DNA from: Youxingia wuxianensis
Lineage (GTDB): Bacteria; Bacillota; Clostridia; Oscillospirales; Ruminococcaceae
Assembly (NCBI RefSeq): GCF_014385085.1
Contig: NZ_JACRTD010000004.1
Span: 1-64,000 of the forward strand
DNA length: 64,000 nucleotides
Reading direction: 5' to 3'
Both the position numbers and the translations under genes were made by a program. The notes under the pieces are model-generated. The model was not told the origin of the DNA and made no database searches. It saw only the letters and a list, made by a program, of their open reading frames with translations. Below, piece after piece: positions 42,568-50,813 of this stretch. How positions within the stretch are numbered: the first letter of the stretch is position 1; every line of letters starts with the position of its first letter.

Positions 42568-43047
42568 TCAATACCCCATTTCCTTTAAAATCCGGGAGAG
42601 TACCGCAAGGCGTTCCCCCAGAAGCTCGTCATCATCGCTGAGCGCCTGGGAAAAAAGCTTAATATCCTCATCAATCATGGGATTATCCGTACATACGGAC
42701 ACATCCATCGCATCCCCCTGCAGCCCGATCCGGTCGATGTCCGCATGTTGGGGATCGTAAAATTTTTCATACCGGTAAGCCTCGCGGAAATACAGCTTTG
42801 CCCGACAGATTAAAATCGCCAGGTCAATTGCCCGGTGCAGTGGAAGCTCCTCCGACTGGCGCGACCACTTCTCCCCAGTGTATCTCCAAACCTTGGCGGA
42901 GATATCCACCTTTCCCCGGTCGTTCCACTGGGCGAGCCCCAAAGACAGCCCCTTCGCGTCGCTGTGATACGCGCTGCGGCCGTCTACATTTTCATAATTT
43001 TCCGATACGATCACCGGTTTATGTTTTAGGGTGGTTGGAATTTTCAT
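42568..43047 (-). CDS. Conserved hypothetical protein (possibly DUF6530)
   Basis: A 159-aa cytosolic protein without signal peptide or membrane segment. Well-ordered segments include KPVIVSENYENVDGRSAYHSDAKGLSLG, QWNDRGKVDISAKVWR and HRAIDLAILICRAKLYFREAYR. I associate it with DUF6530, but function is unknown. It leads a two-gene operon with the GIY-YIG gene, under an almost perfect promoter with repeated operator-like motifs. Confidence 0.65.
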   Translation of the reverse strand: MKIPTTLKHKPVIVSENYENVDGRSAYHSDAKGLSLGLAQWNDRGKVDISAKVWRYTGEKWSRQSEELPLHRAIDLAILICRAKLYFREAYRYEKFYDPQHADIDRIGLQGDAMDVSVCTDNPMIDEDIKLFSQALSDDDELLGERLAVLSRILKEMGY

Positions 43048-43060
43048 AAAATCGCCTCGT

Positions 43061-43126
43061 ATTTACTAAATTAGTAATTTACTAAATTACTAATCGCATT
43101 ATACATCAGCTTTGCTCCCCTGTCAA
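43061..43126 (-). promoter_or_regulatory. Consensus promoter with TTAGTAA repeat operator
   Basis: TTGACA (43126-43121), a 17-nt spacer and TATAAT (43103-43098) on the minus strand. Immediately downstream, 43061-43094 consists of alternating TTACTAA and TTAGTAA heptamers about 8 nt apart. A repressor bound there would cover the transcription start. Confidence 0.8.
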
Positions 43127-43444
43127 GAAAAACACCCTGACGAAATTAACAGGATGTTCTTAACGGAGAAATATCGAATAGGATAGCAAAGCAGCCACTC
43201 ATAAAAATGGAGGTTGTTTTTATAAACCGGAAAAGCTGTCTTGATCAGAAAAATGCAGTGAGACTTTTTACGTTTTGCCGCATTTTAATTTATACAAAGA
43301 TGAAATATTCCAACACTATTAAGCCGAGCGATGTTCCGCAAACCCCTAACAGAGAAACGAAGTCCCCTATAAGATATTGCCTATCCAGCATAAATACGAT
43401 ACAATATGCTTATAAAGCATATTGTAGATAAAAGGAGGCTGTAT

Positions 43445-44335
43445 ATGGAAATCCGAGTTCTTCGTTATTTTCTGACCGTAGTGCGGGAAGAAAGCATTAC
43501 AAAAGCCGCTGAGGTGCTTCATATTACACAGCCGACTTTAAGCAGACAATTGTCGCAAATGGAAGAGGAAGTAGGGGTAAAACTGTTTAACCGCGGTACG
43601 CGAAAAATCGCACTGACAAACGAAGGCATTTTACTGCGCCGCCGTGCCGAGGAAATCTTGCAGCTTGTGGATAAAACAGAAAAGGAACTCATGGAACAGG
43701 AAGAGCAGATTGAGGGTAAAATCACAATCGGCTGCGGTGAGATTGCCTCTGTTCAACTGCTTCCTGAGCTATTCAAATCCTTTCATAATAAATACCCCAG
43801 AGTCACTTTTGATATTTTCACAGCCACTGCAGACGTTGTAAAGGAGCAGATGGACAAGGGACTTATAGATATTGGACTGCTGCTAGAGCCGATTGATATT
43901 GAAAAATACGATTTTGTACGGCTGCAGATGAAAGAAAAATGGGTAGTCGTCATGCGTCCGGATGATCCGATGGCACACAAAGAATCCGTTACCGCAAAAG
44001 ACTTGTCAGAGGTTCCCTTAATTCTTCCCCGCCGACTGAAAATACAGAGTGAGCTTGCAAGCTGGTTCGGGAATTATTTTGAGAATCTTAATGTGCTGTT
44101 CACCAGTAATTTAAGTACCAACGCCTCTATTATGGTAAATCAGGGGTTAGCTTATTCTTTGATAGTCGAAGGTGCTATGCCGTTTTGTGATAAGTCTAAA
44201 ATTGTGTGCAGACCGTTATCCCCGGAACTGTCAGCAACCAGTGTGCTGGCATGGAAGCGTGGGCAGCCGTTCAGTCCTGCAACGACAAAATTTATTGAAC
44301 AGATACAATGCCTTTTAGGTATGGCTAAGGCATAA
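43445..44335 (+). CDS. LysR-family transcription regulator
   Basis: A 296-aa regulator beginning MEIRVLRYFLTVVREESITKAAEVLHITQPTLSRQLSQMEEEVGVKLF, a standard LysR helix-turn-helix. A type 2 periplasmic-binding effector domain follows. AAAGGAGG precedes the ATG. It opens the flavodoxin cluster on the same strand and is likely its activator. Confidence 0.92.
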   Translation: MEIRVLRYFLTVVREESITKAAEVLHITQPTLSRQLSQMEEEVGVKLFNRGTRKIALTNEGILLRRRAEEILQLVDKTEKELMEQEEQIEGKITIGCGEIASVQLLPELFKSFHNKYPRVTFDIFTATADVVKEQMDKGLIDIGLLLEPIDIEKYDFVRLQMKEKWVVVMRPDDPMAHKESVTAKDLSEVPLILPRRLKIQSELASWFGNYFENLNVLFTSNLSTNASIMVNQGLAYSLIVEGAMPFCDKSKIVCRPLSPELSATSVLAWKRGQPFSPATTKFIEQIQCLLGMAKA

Positions 44336-44443
44336 AAACTAAGTATTTGATATGGTTCTGTAGTTTACTTATAATGTAAGTGCAGTCAAGAGAAATCTTT
44401 CTCTGGCGGCACTTACTTTTTTTATACGAGAAGGAAGATATAG

Positions 44444-44788
44444 ATGACTCTGAATGAAGCCAGCCGCAGATTTCATATCAGTATAGAAAAACTTAATTTT
44501 TACGAAGAAAACGGTCTTTTGGAACATCAGATACTCCCCGATGGAGTACCGGACTATACAGAATCCGACCTTCGCAGAACAGGACTTATTCATTCTTTGT
44601 TGAAGGCAGGACTGAATATAGACGCACTGAAAAAATATTTGAGTCTGCTGGAAAATAAGGCGGGCAACAAAGAGGAGCAAATTAAAATCCTCCGTAAACA
44701 GCGGTTTAAGCTGCTGGATGATATCCATGAGAAACAACAATCATTGGATGAACTCGATTATATGATTGATAAAATAAAGAAAGGATGA
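44444..44788 (+). CDS. Short MerR-family regulator
   Basis: A 114-aa protein with a MerR winged helix (MTLNEASRRFHISIEKLNFYEENGLLE, YTESDLRRTGLIHSLLKAGLNIDALKKYL). A dimerisation coiled coil follows (residues about 75-113), but there is no effector or metal-binding domain. It overlaps the ribosome binding site region of the flavodoxin gene and probably autoregulates this operon. Confidence 0.85.
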   Translation: MTLNEASRRFHISIEKLNFYEENGLLEHQILPDGVPDYTESDLRRTGLIHSLLKAGLNIDALKKYLSLLENKAGNKEEQIKILRKQRFKLLDDIHEKQQSLDELDYMIDKIKKG

Positions 44789-44793
44789 AAGAT

Positions 44794-45471
44794 ATGAAAA
44801 AACTAACAGCTATTTTACTCTCATTACTTATGGTGGTAGGGCTTGCGGCCTGTTCCGGAAATACAGAGCAGACCGGGCAGTCATCGACTCCGCAATCGGC
44901 CGAAAACAGTTCCCCGGCAGGTACGACGGATAACGAATCCTCTGCACCGACTGATTCAAGCAGCACACCGGATAAGGAAGAAGGAACCCTTAAAGTATTG
45001 GTGGCATATTTCTCTGCAACAGGCACAACTGAAGGCGTGGCAGAGCATATTGCAAATGGATTAAACGCAGATATTTATGAGATTGTGCCGGAGCAGCCTT
45101 ATACATCCGCCGATTTGGATTGGAACGATAATGACAGCCGCAGTACGATTGAAATGAATGATCCCAATGCCCGTCCGGCAATTTCCGGTTCCGTGGAGAA
45201 TATGGAGCAGTATGACGTGGTGTTTATCGGTTATCCGATTTGGTGGGGCGAAGCACCGAGAATTGTCAGCACCTTTATGGAAAGCTACCATTTTGCCGGA
45301 AAGACAATCGTACCGTTCTGCACCTCTGGCGGCAGCGGTATGGGCTCCAGCGCGTCAAATTTGGAAAAACTGACGAGCAATGCCGTATGGCTGGACGGTC
45401 AGCGTTTGAACGGCAGCGATTCTCAGGATGAAGTTATGGAATGGGTAGACAGCCTCGGACTGGATAAATGA
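44794..45471 (+). CDS. Flavodoxin lipoprotein (flavodoxin 1 of the island)
   Basis: A 225-aa exported flavodoxin. It has a signal peptide with lipobox LAAC (MKKLTAILLSLLMVVGLAAC) and a Ser/Thr-rich linker to about residue 65. The flavodoxin fold follows, with the FMN loop YFSATGTTEGVAEHI, DLDWNDNDSRSTIEMND, VFIGYPIWWGEAPRIV and FCTSGGSGMGSS. The second ATG is used because AAAGGA is 8 nt before it. It should carry electrons on the outer face of the membrane. Confidence 0.85.
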   Translation: MKKLTAILLSLLMVVGLAACSGNTEQTGQSSTPQSAENSSPAGTTDNESSAPTDSSSTPDKEEGTLKVLVAYFSATGTTEGVAEHIANGLNADIYEIVPEQPYTSADLDWNDNDSRSTIEMNDPNARPAISGSVENMEQYDVVFIGYPIWWGEAPRIVSTFMESYHFAGKTIVPFCTSGGSGMGSSASNLEKLTSNAVWLDGQRLNGSDSQDEVMEWVDSLGLDK

Positions 45472-45495
45472 TAGATAGGAAAGGACGAACCGCTC

Positions 45496-46200
45496 ATGAA
45501 GCAAAAGCAGAAAATAAAAATGTGCGTTGATTTCTTGATGACGGGGCTGCTGCTTTGTCTGATGGCGTATCAAATTATCGGACAGGAACTTCATGAGTGG
45601 TTCGGTGCCGGAATGCTTATACTTTTTCTGCTGCATAATGCTCTGAATGTGAAATGGTATAGGCATTTATTCAAAGGAAAATATACTCCCTTACGGATTG
45701 TGCAGACGATTGTCAACCTGGGTGTTCTTACAACAATGCTATGTCTTGGGTTCAGCGGAATTGTGTTGTCCCGTCATGTGTTTTCCTTTGTTCAGGGAGG
45801 CCCGATGGCAACGGCAAGAACCATGCATCTTGCCGCTTCCTATTGGGGATTTGTACTGATGAGTCTTCACGCCGGTTTTCACTGGGGAATGATTTTGGGA
45901 ATGGTCTGCAAATTAAAAAAGAAAAAACCGCAGATAGCTGTATGGGTTTTGCGATTACTCGCCCTGGCGATTGCAGGATATGGACTATTCTGTTTTATCA
46001 GCGCAGATATCCCGTCCTATATGTTCCTGAAGAATCAATTTGTGTTCTTCGATTTTGAACAGAGCGTCATGTCTGTGTTTGCAGAATATGCAGCAATGAT
46101 GGGCTTTTGGATTTTCATAGGTCATTATTTTGCCAGAGGAATGGGAAAACTGAACCTTTTGATAGTAAAGAGAAAGGAGAACCGCCATGAAGAAAATTAA
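45496..46200 (+). CDS. DUF4405-type membrane protein, probable haem-binding
   Basis: A 234-aa protein with about five membrane helices. Histidines sit in helices at LHEWFGAGMLILFLLHNALN, MHLAASYWGFVLMSLHAGFHWG and similar positions. This is the pattern of DUF4405/cytochrome-b-like haem carriers. It could pass electrons across the membrane to the exported flavodoxins encoded on either side. It overlaps the next gene by 14 nt. Confidence 0.75.
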   Translation: MKQKQKIKMCVDFLMTGLLLCLMAYQIIGQELHEWFGAGMLILFLLHNALNVKWYRHLFKGKYTPLRIVQTIVNLGVLTTMLCLGFSGIVLSRHVFSFVQGGPMATARTMHLAASYWGFVLMSLHAGFHWGMILGMVCKLKKKKPQIAVWVLRLLALAIAGYGLFCFISADIPSYMFLKNQFVFFDFEQSVMSVFAEYAAMMGFWIFIGHYFARGMGKLNLLIVKRKENRHEEN

Positions 46201-47635
46201 TGTCCTTCTGATGGCGATGATAATGCTTTTTATGATGAGTGCCTGTAATACAAATACCGAAATCAATAGTTCGGAAAGCAGTAATGGTTTGGAAAGCAGC
46301 ACAGATACAACAAATACCGTTTCTGTCCCGAAGGACTTTGTTCTGATTAAGGGCGGAACATTCCAAATGGGCAGTCCGGATACAGAAGCGTGGAGAAGTA
46401 ACGACGAAACGCAGCACGAGGTTACTGTCGGGGATTTTTATATGAGCGCCTATGAACTAACACAGGCACAGTATCGGGAAATCACAGGCGAAAATCCCTC
46501 TAATTTCCGCGGTGATAATTTGCCGGTTGAAAATATTTCATGGCTTGACGCTATTCGTTACTGCAACGCCAGAAGCGAAAAAGAAGGGCTGACGCCGGTT
46601 TATACCATCGATGGCAGCAACATCACATGGGATCGAAGTGCCGACGGCTATCGACTGCCTACTGAGGCGGAATGGGAATATGCCTGCCGGGCCGGAACCG
46701 CAACGCCATTCAATACAGAAACTTCCATCAGTGCCGACGAGAGTAATTATTACGGACATTATCCGTATGAAATCGAGGACAACTATTTTTCGCAGGGAAA
46801 TCTGGATACAAAGCCGGGCGAATACCGTGAAACAACCGTTTCAGTCAGCAGCTTTTCTCCTAATAAATGGGGGCTCTACAATATGCACGGCAATGTCGGT
46901 GAATGGGTTTGGGATTGCTACGGCGATTATGGAACAGCTGCAGTGACAGATCCTGCCGGTGCTGAAACCGGAACGCTGCGTGTGTATCGAGGAGGCGGCT
47001 GGAACGATTTTGCTAAAAATATGCGCAGTGCCTATCGTGCAACGCTTGCTGAGAATAAAGGCAGCTTTAACATCGGCATAAGACTTGTCAGAAATGCTGT
47101 CAGCGGTTCGGGCAGTATCATCAGTGCCGGTACAGAAAGCACAGCGGCAAACGGCGGAAAAGTTCTGATTGCTTTCTTTTCATGGGGCGGAAATACGAAA
47201 GGAATCGCTGAGGAAATTCAAAGTCAGACGGGTGCAGACCTATTTGAAATTACAATGGTAAATCCGTATTCCAGCGATTACAACACTGTATTAGATGAAG
47301 CGCAGCGAGACCAAAATGAGCAGGCGCGCCCTGAGCTTGCATCCCATATAGACAATATGGAGCAGTACGATACGATTATGATTGGGTATCCCAACTGGTG
47401 GGCGTCCATTCCTATGCCGATTGCTTCTTTCCTTGAGGAATATGACTTCTCCAGCAAAACCATTATTCCATTCTGCTCTCACGGAGGCGGACGTTTCGGC
47501 CAAAGCCTGACAGCGATTGCAAAGCTTGCACCTGATGCGGCAATGGGAGAAGCACTGAGCATTCATTATTCCGGTGGCGGCAGTTTGTCGGAGGATATAG
47601 CAAAATGGCTGGAGGCAAACGACATTACCGAATAG
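46187..47635 (+). CDS. Lipoprotein fusing a formylglycine-enzyme-like domain to flavodoxin (flavodoxin 2)
   Basis: A 482-aa fusion protein. A lipobox signal peptide (MMSAC, Cys about 20) is followed by a SUMF1/FGE-sulfatase domain, about 48-305. Its segments are FVLIKGGTFQMGSPDTEAWRSNDETQHEV, LPVENISWLDAIRYCNA, YRLPTEAEWEYACRAGT, NMHGNVGEWVWD and YRGGGWND. A flavodoxin domain occupies about 322-480 (VLIAFFSWGGNTKGIAEEI, IGYPNWWASIPMPIASFL, FCSHGGGRFG). The FGE fold may act here as an oxidase or structural domain. The fusion suggests a flavin-linked redox reaction outside the cell. Confidence 0.85.
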   Translation: MKKINVLLMAMIMLFMMSACNTNTEINSSESSNGLESSTDTTNTVSVPKDFVLIKGGTFQMGSPDTEAWRSNDETQHEVTVGDFYMSAYELTQAQYREITGENPSNFRGDNLPVENISWLDAIRYCNARSEKEGLTPVYTIDGSNITWDRSADGYRLPTEAEWEYACRAGTATPFNTETSISADESNYYGHYPYEIEDNYFSQGNLDTKPGEYRETTVSVSSFSPNKWGLYNMHGNVGEWVWDCYGDYGTAAVTDPAGAETGTLRVYRGGGWNDFAKNMRSAYRATLAENKGSFNIGIRLVRNAVSGSGSIISAGTESTAANGGKVLIAFFSWGGNTKGIAEEIQSQTGADLFEITMVNPYSSDYNTVLDEAQRDQNEQARPELASHIDNMEQYDTIMIGYPNWWASIPMPIASFLEEYDFSSKTIIPFCSHGGGRFGQSLTAIAKLAPDAAMGEALSIHYSGGGSLSEDIAKWLEANDITE

Positions 47636-47695
47636 TAACAGATAAATGATAATTTATTTAAGCTCATATAGGAGCAATGCAAAGGAGACCATTTT

Positions 47696-48178
47696 ATGGA
47701 TAAAAAAATTTTAGTAGCATTCTTTTCTGCAAGCGGCGTAACCGCAAAAACAGCACAAAAGCTTGCCCAGGCAGTAGATGCCGATATTTTTGAAATTAAA
47801 CCGGAACAGGCCTATACATCCGCTGACTTAAATTGGACAGATAAGAACAGCAGAAGCTCTGTTGAAATGAACGATCCGTCCTGCCGCCCGGCGATAAAAG
47901 ACAGGTTTCCAAATATGGAGCAGTACAAGGTAGTCTTTGTCGGTTTCCCTATTTGGTGGTATGTTGCGCCGAAGATAATCAATACTTTCTTGGAAAGCTA
48001 TGATTTTACGGACAAGAAAATCATTCCCTTTGCAACCTCCGGCGGCAGCGGTATAGGAAAAACCAATGCCGAACTTGAGCCGAGCTGTCCGGGAGCGGTT
48101 CTGATGCCGGGCAGAAAATTAGACAGTTCTGTATCAAAGCAGGACTTAAAGGCTTGGGCAGAGAAATTGGGGCTGTGA
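47696..48178 (+). CDS. Cytosolic flavodoxin (flavodoxin 3)
   Basis: A 160-aa flavodoxin with no signal peptide. KILVAFFSASGVTAKTAQKLA is the FMN-phosphate loop, and VFVGFPIWWYVAPKIINTFLESYDF and FATSGGSGIGKT follow the same pattern as the exported members. AAAGGAG precedes the ATG. It is the only member of the set that stays in the cytoplasm. Confidence 0.88.
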   Translation: MDKKILVAFFSASGVTAKTAQKLAQAVDADIFEIKPEQAYTSADLNWTDKNSRSSVEMNDPSCRPAIKDRFPNMEQYKVVFVGFPIWWYVAPKIINTFLESYDFTDKKIIPFATSGGSGIGKTNAELEPSCPGAVLMPGRKLDSSVSKQDLKAWAEKLGL

Positions 48179-48222
48179 TATGCAGAAATCAAGAATGAAA
48201 AAATGGAAAGGACGTTTGGAAA

Positions 48223-48660
48223 ATGAAAATCAATGATAAAGCTGAGTTTGAAAAACAGAATACTTTTGGATTCGGACAGAAAAACACCGAATATACACAA
48301 TATTTTATCGGAAATTCTTTTCTGAACCCCTTGACTAATCCGAAGGAAAGTCCGATGTTTTTAGCGAATGTGACCTTTGAACCTGGATGCCGCAACAACT
48401 GGCATATTCATCATGCAGATAAAGGCGGCGGACAAATTCTGATCTGCACAGCAGGTGAGGGATGGTATCAGGAGGAAGGAAAAGAAGCGGTCAGTCTGAT
48501 TCCCGGCAGTGTCATCACTATTCCCCCGGAAGTAAAGCACTGGCATGGAGCAAAAGCAGATAGCTGGTTCAGTCATATCGCCGTTGAAGTCCCCGGTGAT
48601 AACAACAGTAACCAATGGTGCGAGCCGGTGTCTGATGACGAGTATAAGCATTTGAAATAA
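48223..48660 (+). CDS. Cupin-domain protein
   Basis: A 145-aa single cupin. The metal-binding motifs are visible: NNWHIHHADKGGGQILICTAGEGWYQEEGKEA (His, His, Gln, Glu type motif 1) and VITIPPEVKHWHGAKADSWFSHIAVEV (motif 2). Such proteins often accompany carboxymuconolactone-decarboxylase-like and aldo-keto or alcohol dehydrogenase genes. Role unknown. Confidence 0.85.
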   Translation: MKINDKAEFEKQNTFGFGQKNTEYTQYFIGNSFLNPLTNPKESPMFLANVTFEPGCRNNWHIHHADKGGGQILICTAGEGWYQEEGKEAVSLIPGSVITIPPEVKHWHGAKADSWFSHIAVEVPGDNNSNQWCEPVSDDEYKHLK

Positions 48661-48671
48661 GAAACAAGATC

Positions 48672-48993
48672 ATGTTAGGAAATTTTAACTACTGCAATCC
48701 CACCAAACTCTATTTTGGAGAGGATTCGCCGGACTATCTGGACGAGGAGCTGCCGAAGTACGGCAAAAATATCATGCTGACCTATGGCGGCGGCTCCATT
48801 AAAAAACGGTATCTACGAGAATACGAGGGCTGCAGGCTGGCAAAGGAAAACAGCGCGGTTTAAAACCCCGCCGATTATGAAGTCCGGAGCAACATCATAT
48901 GGGCGGCATTGTAAAAGGCTCCTTCCCTATGGATGTCGGATATAAAGTCCTCAGTCAAAATAAAATCGTGGATATTTTGAAGCAGAGTATGTA
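48672..48993 (+). pseudogene. Decayed iron-containing alcohol dehydrogenase
   Basis: The first 49 codons (LGNFNYCNPTKLYFGEDSPDYL..YGKNIMLTYGGGSIKK) match the N-terminus of butanol dehydrogenase/YqhD-like enzymes. The frame then degenerates and stops at 48863. Further on, DYEVRSNIIWAAL (about 48876-48914) and a C-terminal-like stretch GYKVLSQNKIVDILKQSM (about 48939-48992) remain. Together they look like one gene reduced by internal deletions. Confidence 0.75.
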
Positions 48994-49046
48994 ATGCGGA
49001 TAAGGTTATGTTCGTAAAGCCTGGTGTGTAAATTGGAGGTGTCTTT

Positions 49047-49814
49047 ATGAACCGAACAGAAACAGCTTCAAACATCAAAAAAGATTTTTTTCGTGGAAAA
49101 GACCTTATTACGAATGATACTGACTCTGAATTTCGGGAGATAGTGGAAGGATTTCTTTACGGAGATGTGATTGACCGTGGTGTACTGACCGATGTGCAAA
49201 AGGCGTTGATTACATTAACAGCGCTTGCGGCCAGTCAGACGGTGTCCCCTCTCTCCCGGTACACGCTATCTGCACTGGATATGGGAGCAAACCCGGAAGA
49301 AATCAAGGAAACCCTGTATCAGTGCACCCCTTATATCGGAATTGAAAAAGTACAACAGGCTTTGACCGAAGTAAACAAAGCGTTTCGAGAAGCGAATATT
49401 TCTTATACGCTCCCGAAACAAGCATCGGTCACGGAAGAAACACGGTTTGAAAAAGGACTTTCTGTGCAACAGAAAATCTTCGGTGCTGAAAACATCAATA
49501 TGATGCGTGATGCAGCACCGGCGGAGCTTAAGCATATTCAGGATTACCTATCCGCTTATTGCTTTGGAGACTTTTATACCAGAGGTGTGTTGGATCTTAA
49601 AATGCGGGAACTGATTACCTTTTGCGCCATCTGTTCGCTCGGTGGATGTGAACCGCAAGCAAAAGCTCATGCCGGCGCAAATATAAGTGTCGGAAATACC
49701 CGTGAAATTTTGATTGATGCAATTACCCAATGCCTGCCGTTCATTGGCTTTCCAAGAACTTTGAACGCGATTACCTGTATCAATCAGGTGTGCCCGGCAG
49801 AAAACAAATCCTAA
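49047..49814 (+). CDS. Carboxymuconolactone decarboxylase (CMD) family protein
   Basis: A 255-aa protein made of two CMD (AhpD-like) repeats. The first is about residues 20-110 (LTDVQKALITLTALAASQTVSPLSRYTLSALDMGANPEEIKE), the second about 150-250 (LDLKMRELITFCAICSLGGCEPQAKAHAGANISVGNTREILIDAI). The paired redox cysteines of AhpD appear only partly, as CAIC in the second repeat. It belongs to the redox island and may use flavodoxin-supplied electrons. Confidence 0.85.
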   Translation: MNRTETASNIKKDFFRGKDLITNDTDSEFREIVEGFLYGDVIDRGVLTDVQKALITLTALAASQTVSPLSRYTLSALDMGANPEEIKETLYQCTPYIGIEKVQQALTEVNKAFREANISYTLPKQASVTEETRFEKGLSVQQKIFGAENINMMRDAAPAELKHIQDYLSAYCFGDFYTRGVLDLKMRELITFCAICSLGGCEPQAKAHAGANISVGNTREILIDAITQCLPFIGFPRTLNAITCINQVCPAENKS

Positions 49815-49829
49815 AAAAAGGGCGATAAT

Positions 49830-50747
49830 ATGAAAAGAATCATAGCACTGTTCATCTGCTGTTGCCTTGTATTAGGATTGGTCGCCTGCAGCAGCAAAAA
49901 AAATAATAGACCAACGACCACCACACCTATAGGAGAAAAAATTATTACCAGTGATAGCAATATTTTAATCGCATATTTTTCATGGGCGGATAACACCGTG
50001 GTTACAGATGAAGATGCTGCGGTAAAAAGTGCATTGGAGCATTTCCAATCCGTTGGAGATCACGGTGAATATGTAGATGTAATAAGCTCAGCGAGTGTAG
50101 TAAAGCCAGGAAATGTGTCTCAGATAGCAACTTGGATTCAGGAGCGAACCGGAGGAGATATGTTTCCTATTATAATAACGGAACCTTATCCAAGTGATTA
50201 TGATGAGTGTCTCGATCGGGCGGCAGATGAAAAAGCTGAAAACGTTCGTCCCCAGCTTGTGGGGCGTGTAGAGAATATAGAGAATTATGATGTGATTTTC
50301 CTTGGTTTTCCGAATTGGTGGTACACAGCACCGATGGCGATATTCTCCTTCATCGAAGAATATGATTTGTCGGAAAAAACCGTAATCCCATTCTGTGCAC
50401 ATGGGACAGGAGGGATTGCGGGCAGTGTAAAGGATATAACAGCCTCGTTGCCGGAAACAACAATAGTTTTAGATCCAATCGGTGTTTATCGCACGGACAT
50501 TAACTCTGCACAGCCCACAATCAATGAGTGGTTGAATACACTGGGGTTCACCGAAGCAGAGTCATCCTCCGAAATGGGTTCGGGTGAAACGAAATTCCTT
50601 GAATCGGGAACAAAAACTATGCGAATGACAGTGAATGATCAGGAAGTAAAGGTTACCCTGAAAGATACTCCTTTAGCGAATACACTGTATAATTTGTTTT
50701 GCTTTTCAACGATGCTTACCAACGCCCTCATGCAAGGGTTGCGTTGA
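49830..50747 (+). pseudogene. 5' part of a flavodoxin-cyclophilin-like lipoprotein gene split by element 2 (flavodoxin 4)
   Basis: A lipoprotein signal (LGLVAC) leads into a flavodoxin domain (ILIAYFSWADNTVV, IFLGFPNWWYTAPMAIFSFIEEYDL, FCAHGTGGIAG). Then comes the first strand of a cyclophilin-like domain (MRMTVNDQEVKVTLKDTPLANTLYN). Host sequence ends near 50693; the last 17 codons come from the inserted element. The missing part lies in the same frame at 62741-63022. Joined, the product would have 381 aa. The truncated form may still fold as a flavodoxin. Confidence 0.88.
50693..50727 (+). repeat. Left attachment arm of element 2
   Basis: The arm contains TTTGTTTTGCTTTTCAACG. It matches the reverse complement of 62700-62734 at 27 of 35 positions. 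Confidence 0.8.
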
Positions 50748-50756
50748 CATTATCTG

Positions 50757-50785
50757 TTGATAACTCATTATCGCCATGATATAAT
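50757..50785 (+). promoter_or_regulatory. Promoter at the left end of element 2
   Basis: TTGATA, a 17-nt spacer and TATAAT; transcription would start near 50792, so the following gene must start after that. Confidence 0.7.
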
Positions 50786-50813
50786 GCAAGAAAAGTCATT
50801 GGGCGGTATGGGC

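Noticed and set aside
43207..43431. Plus-strand frame of 74 codons before the LysR gene
   Set aside because: Weak ribosome binding site, no family resemblance, and it fills a promoter region.
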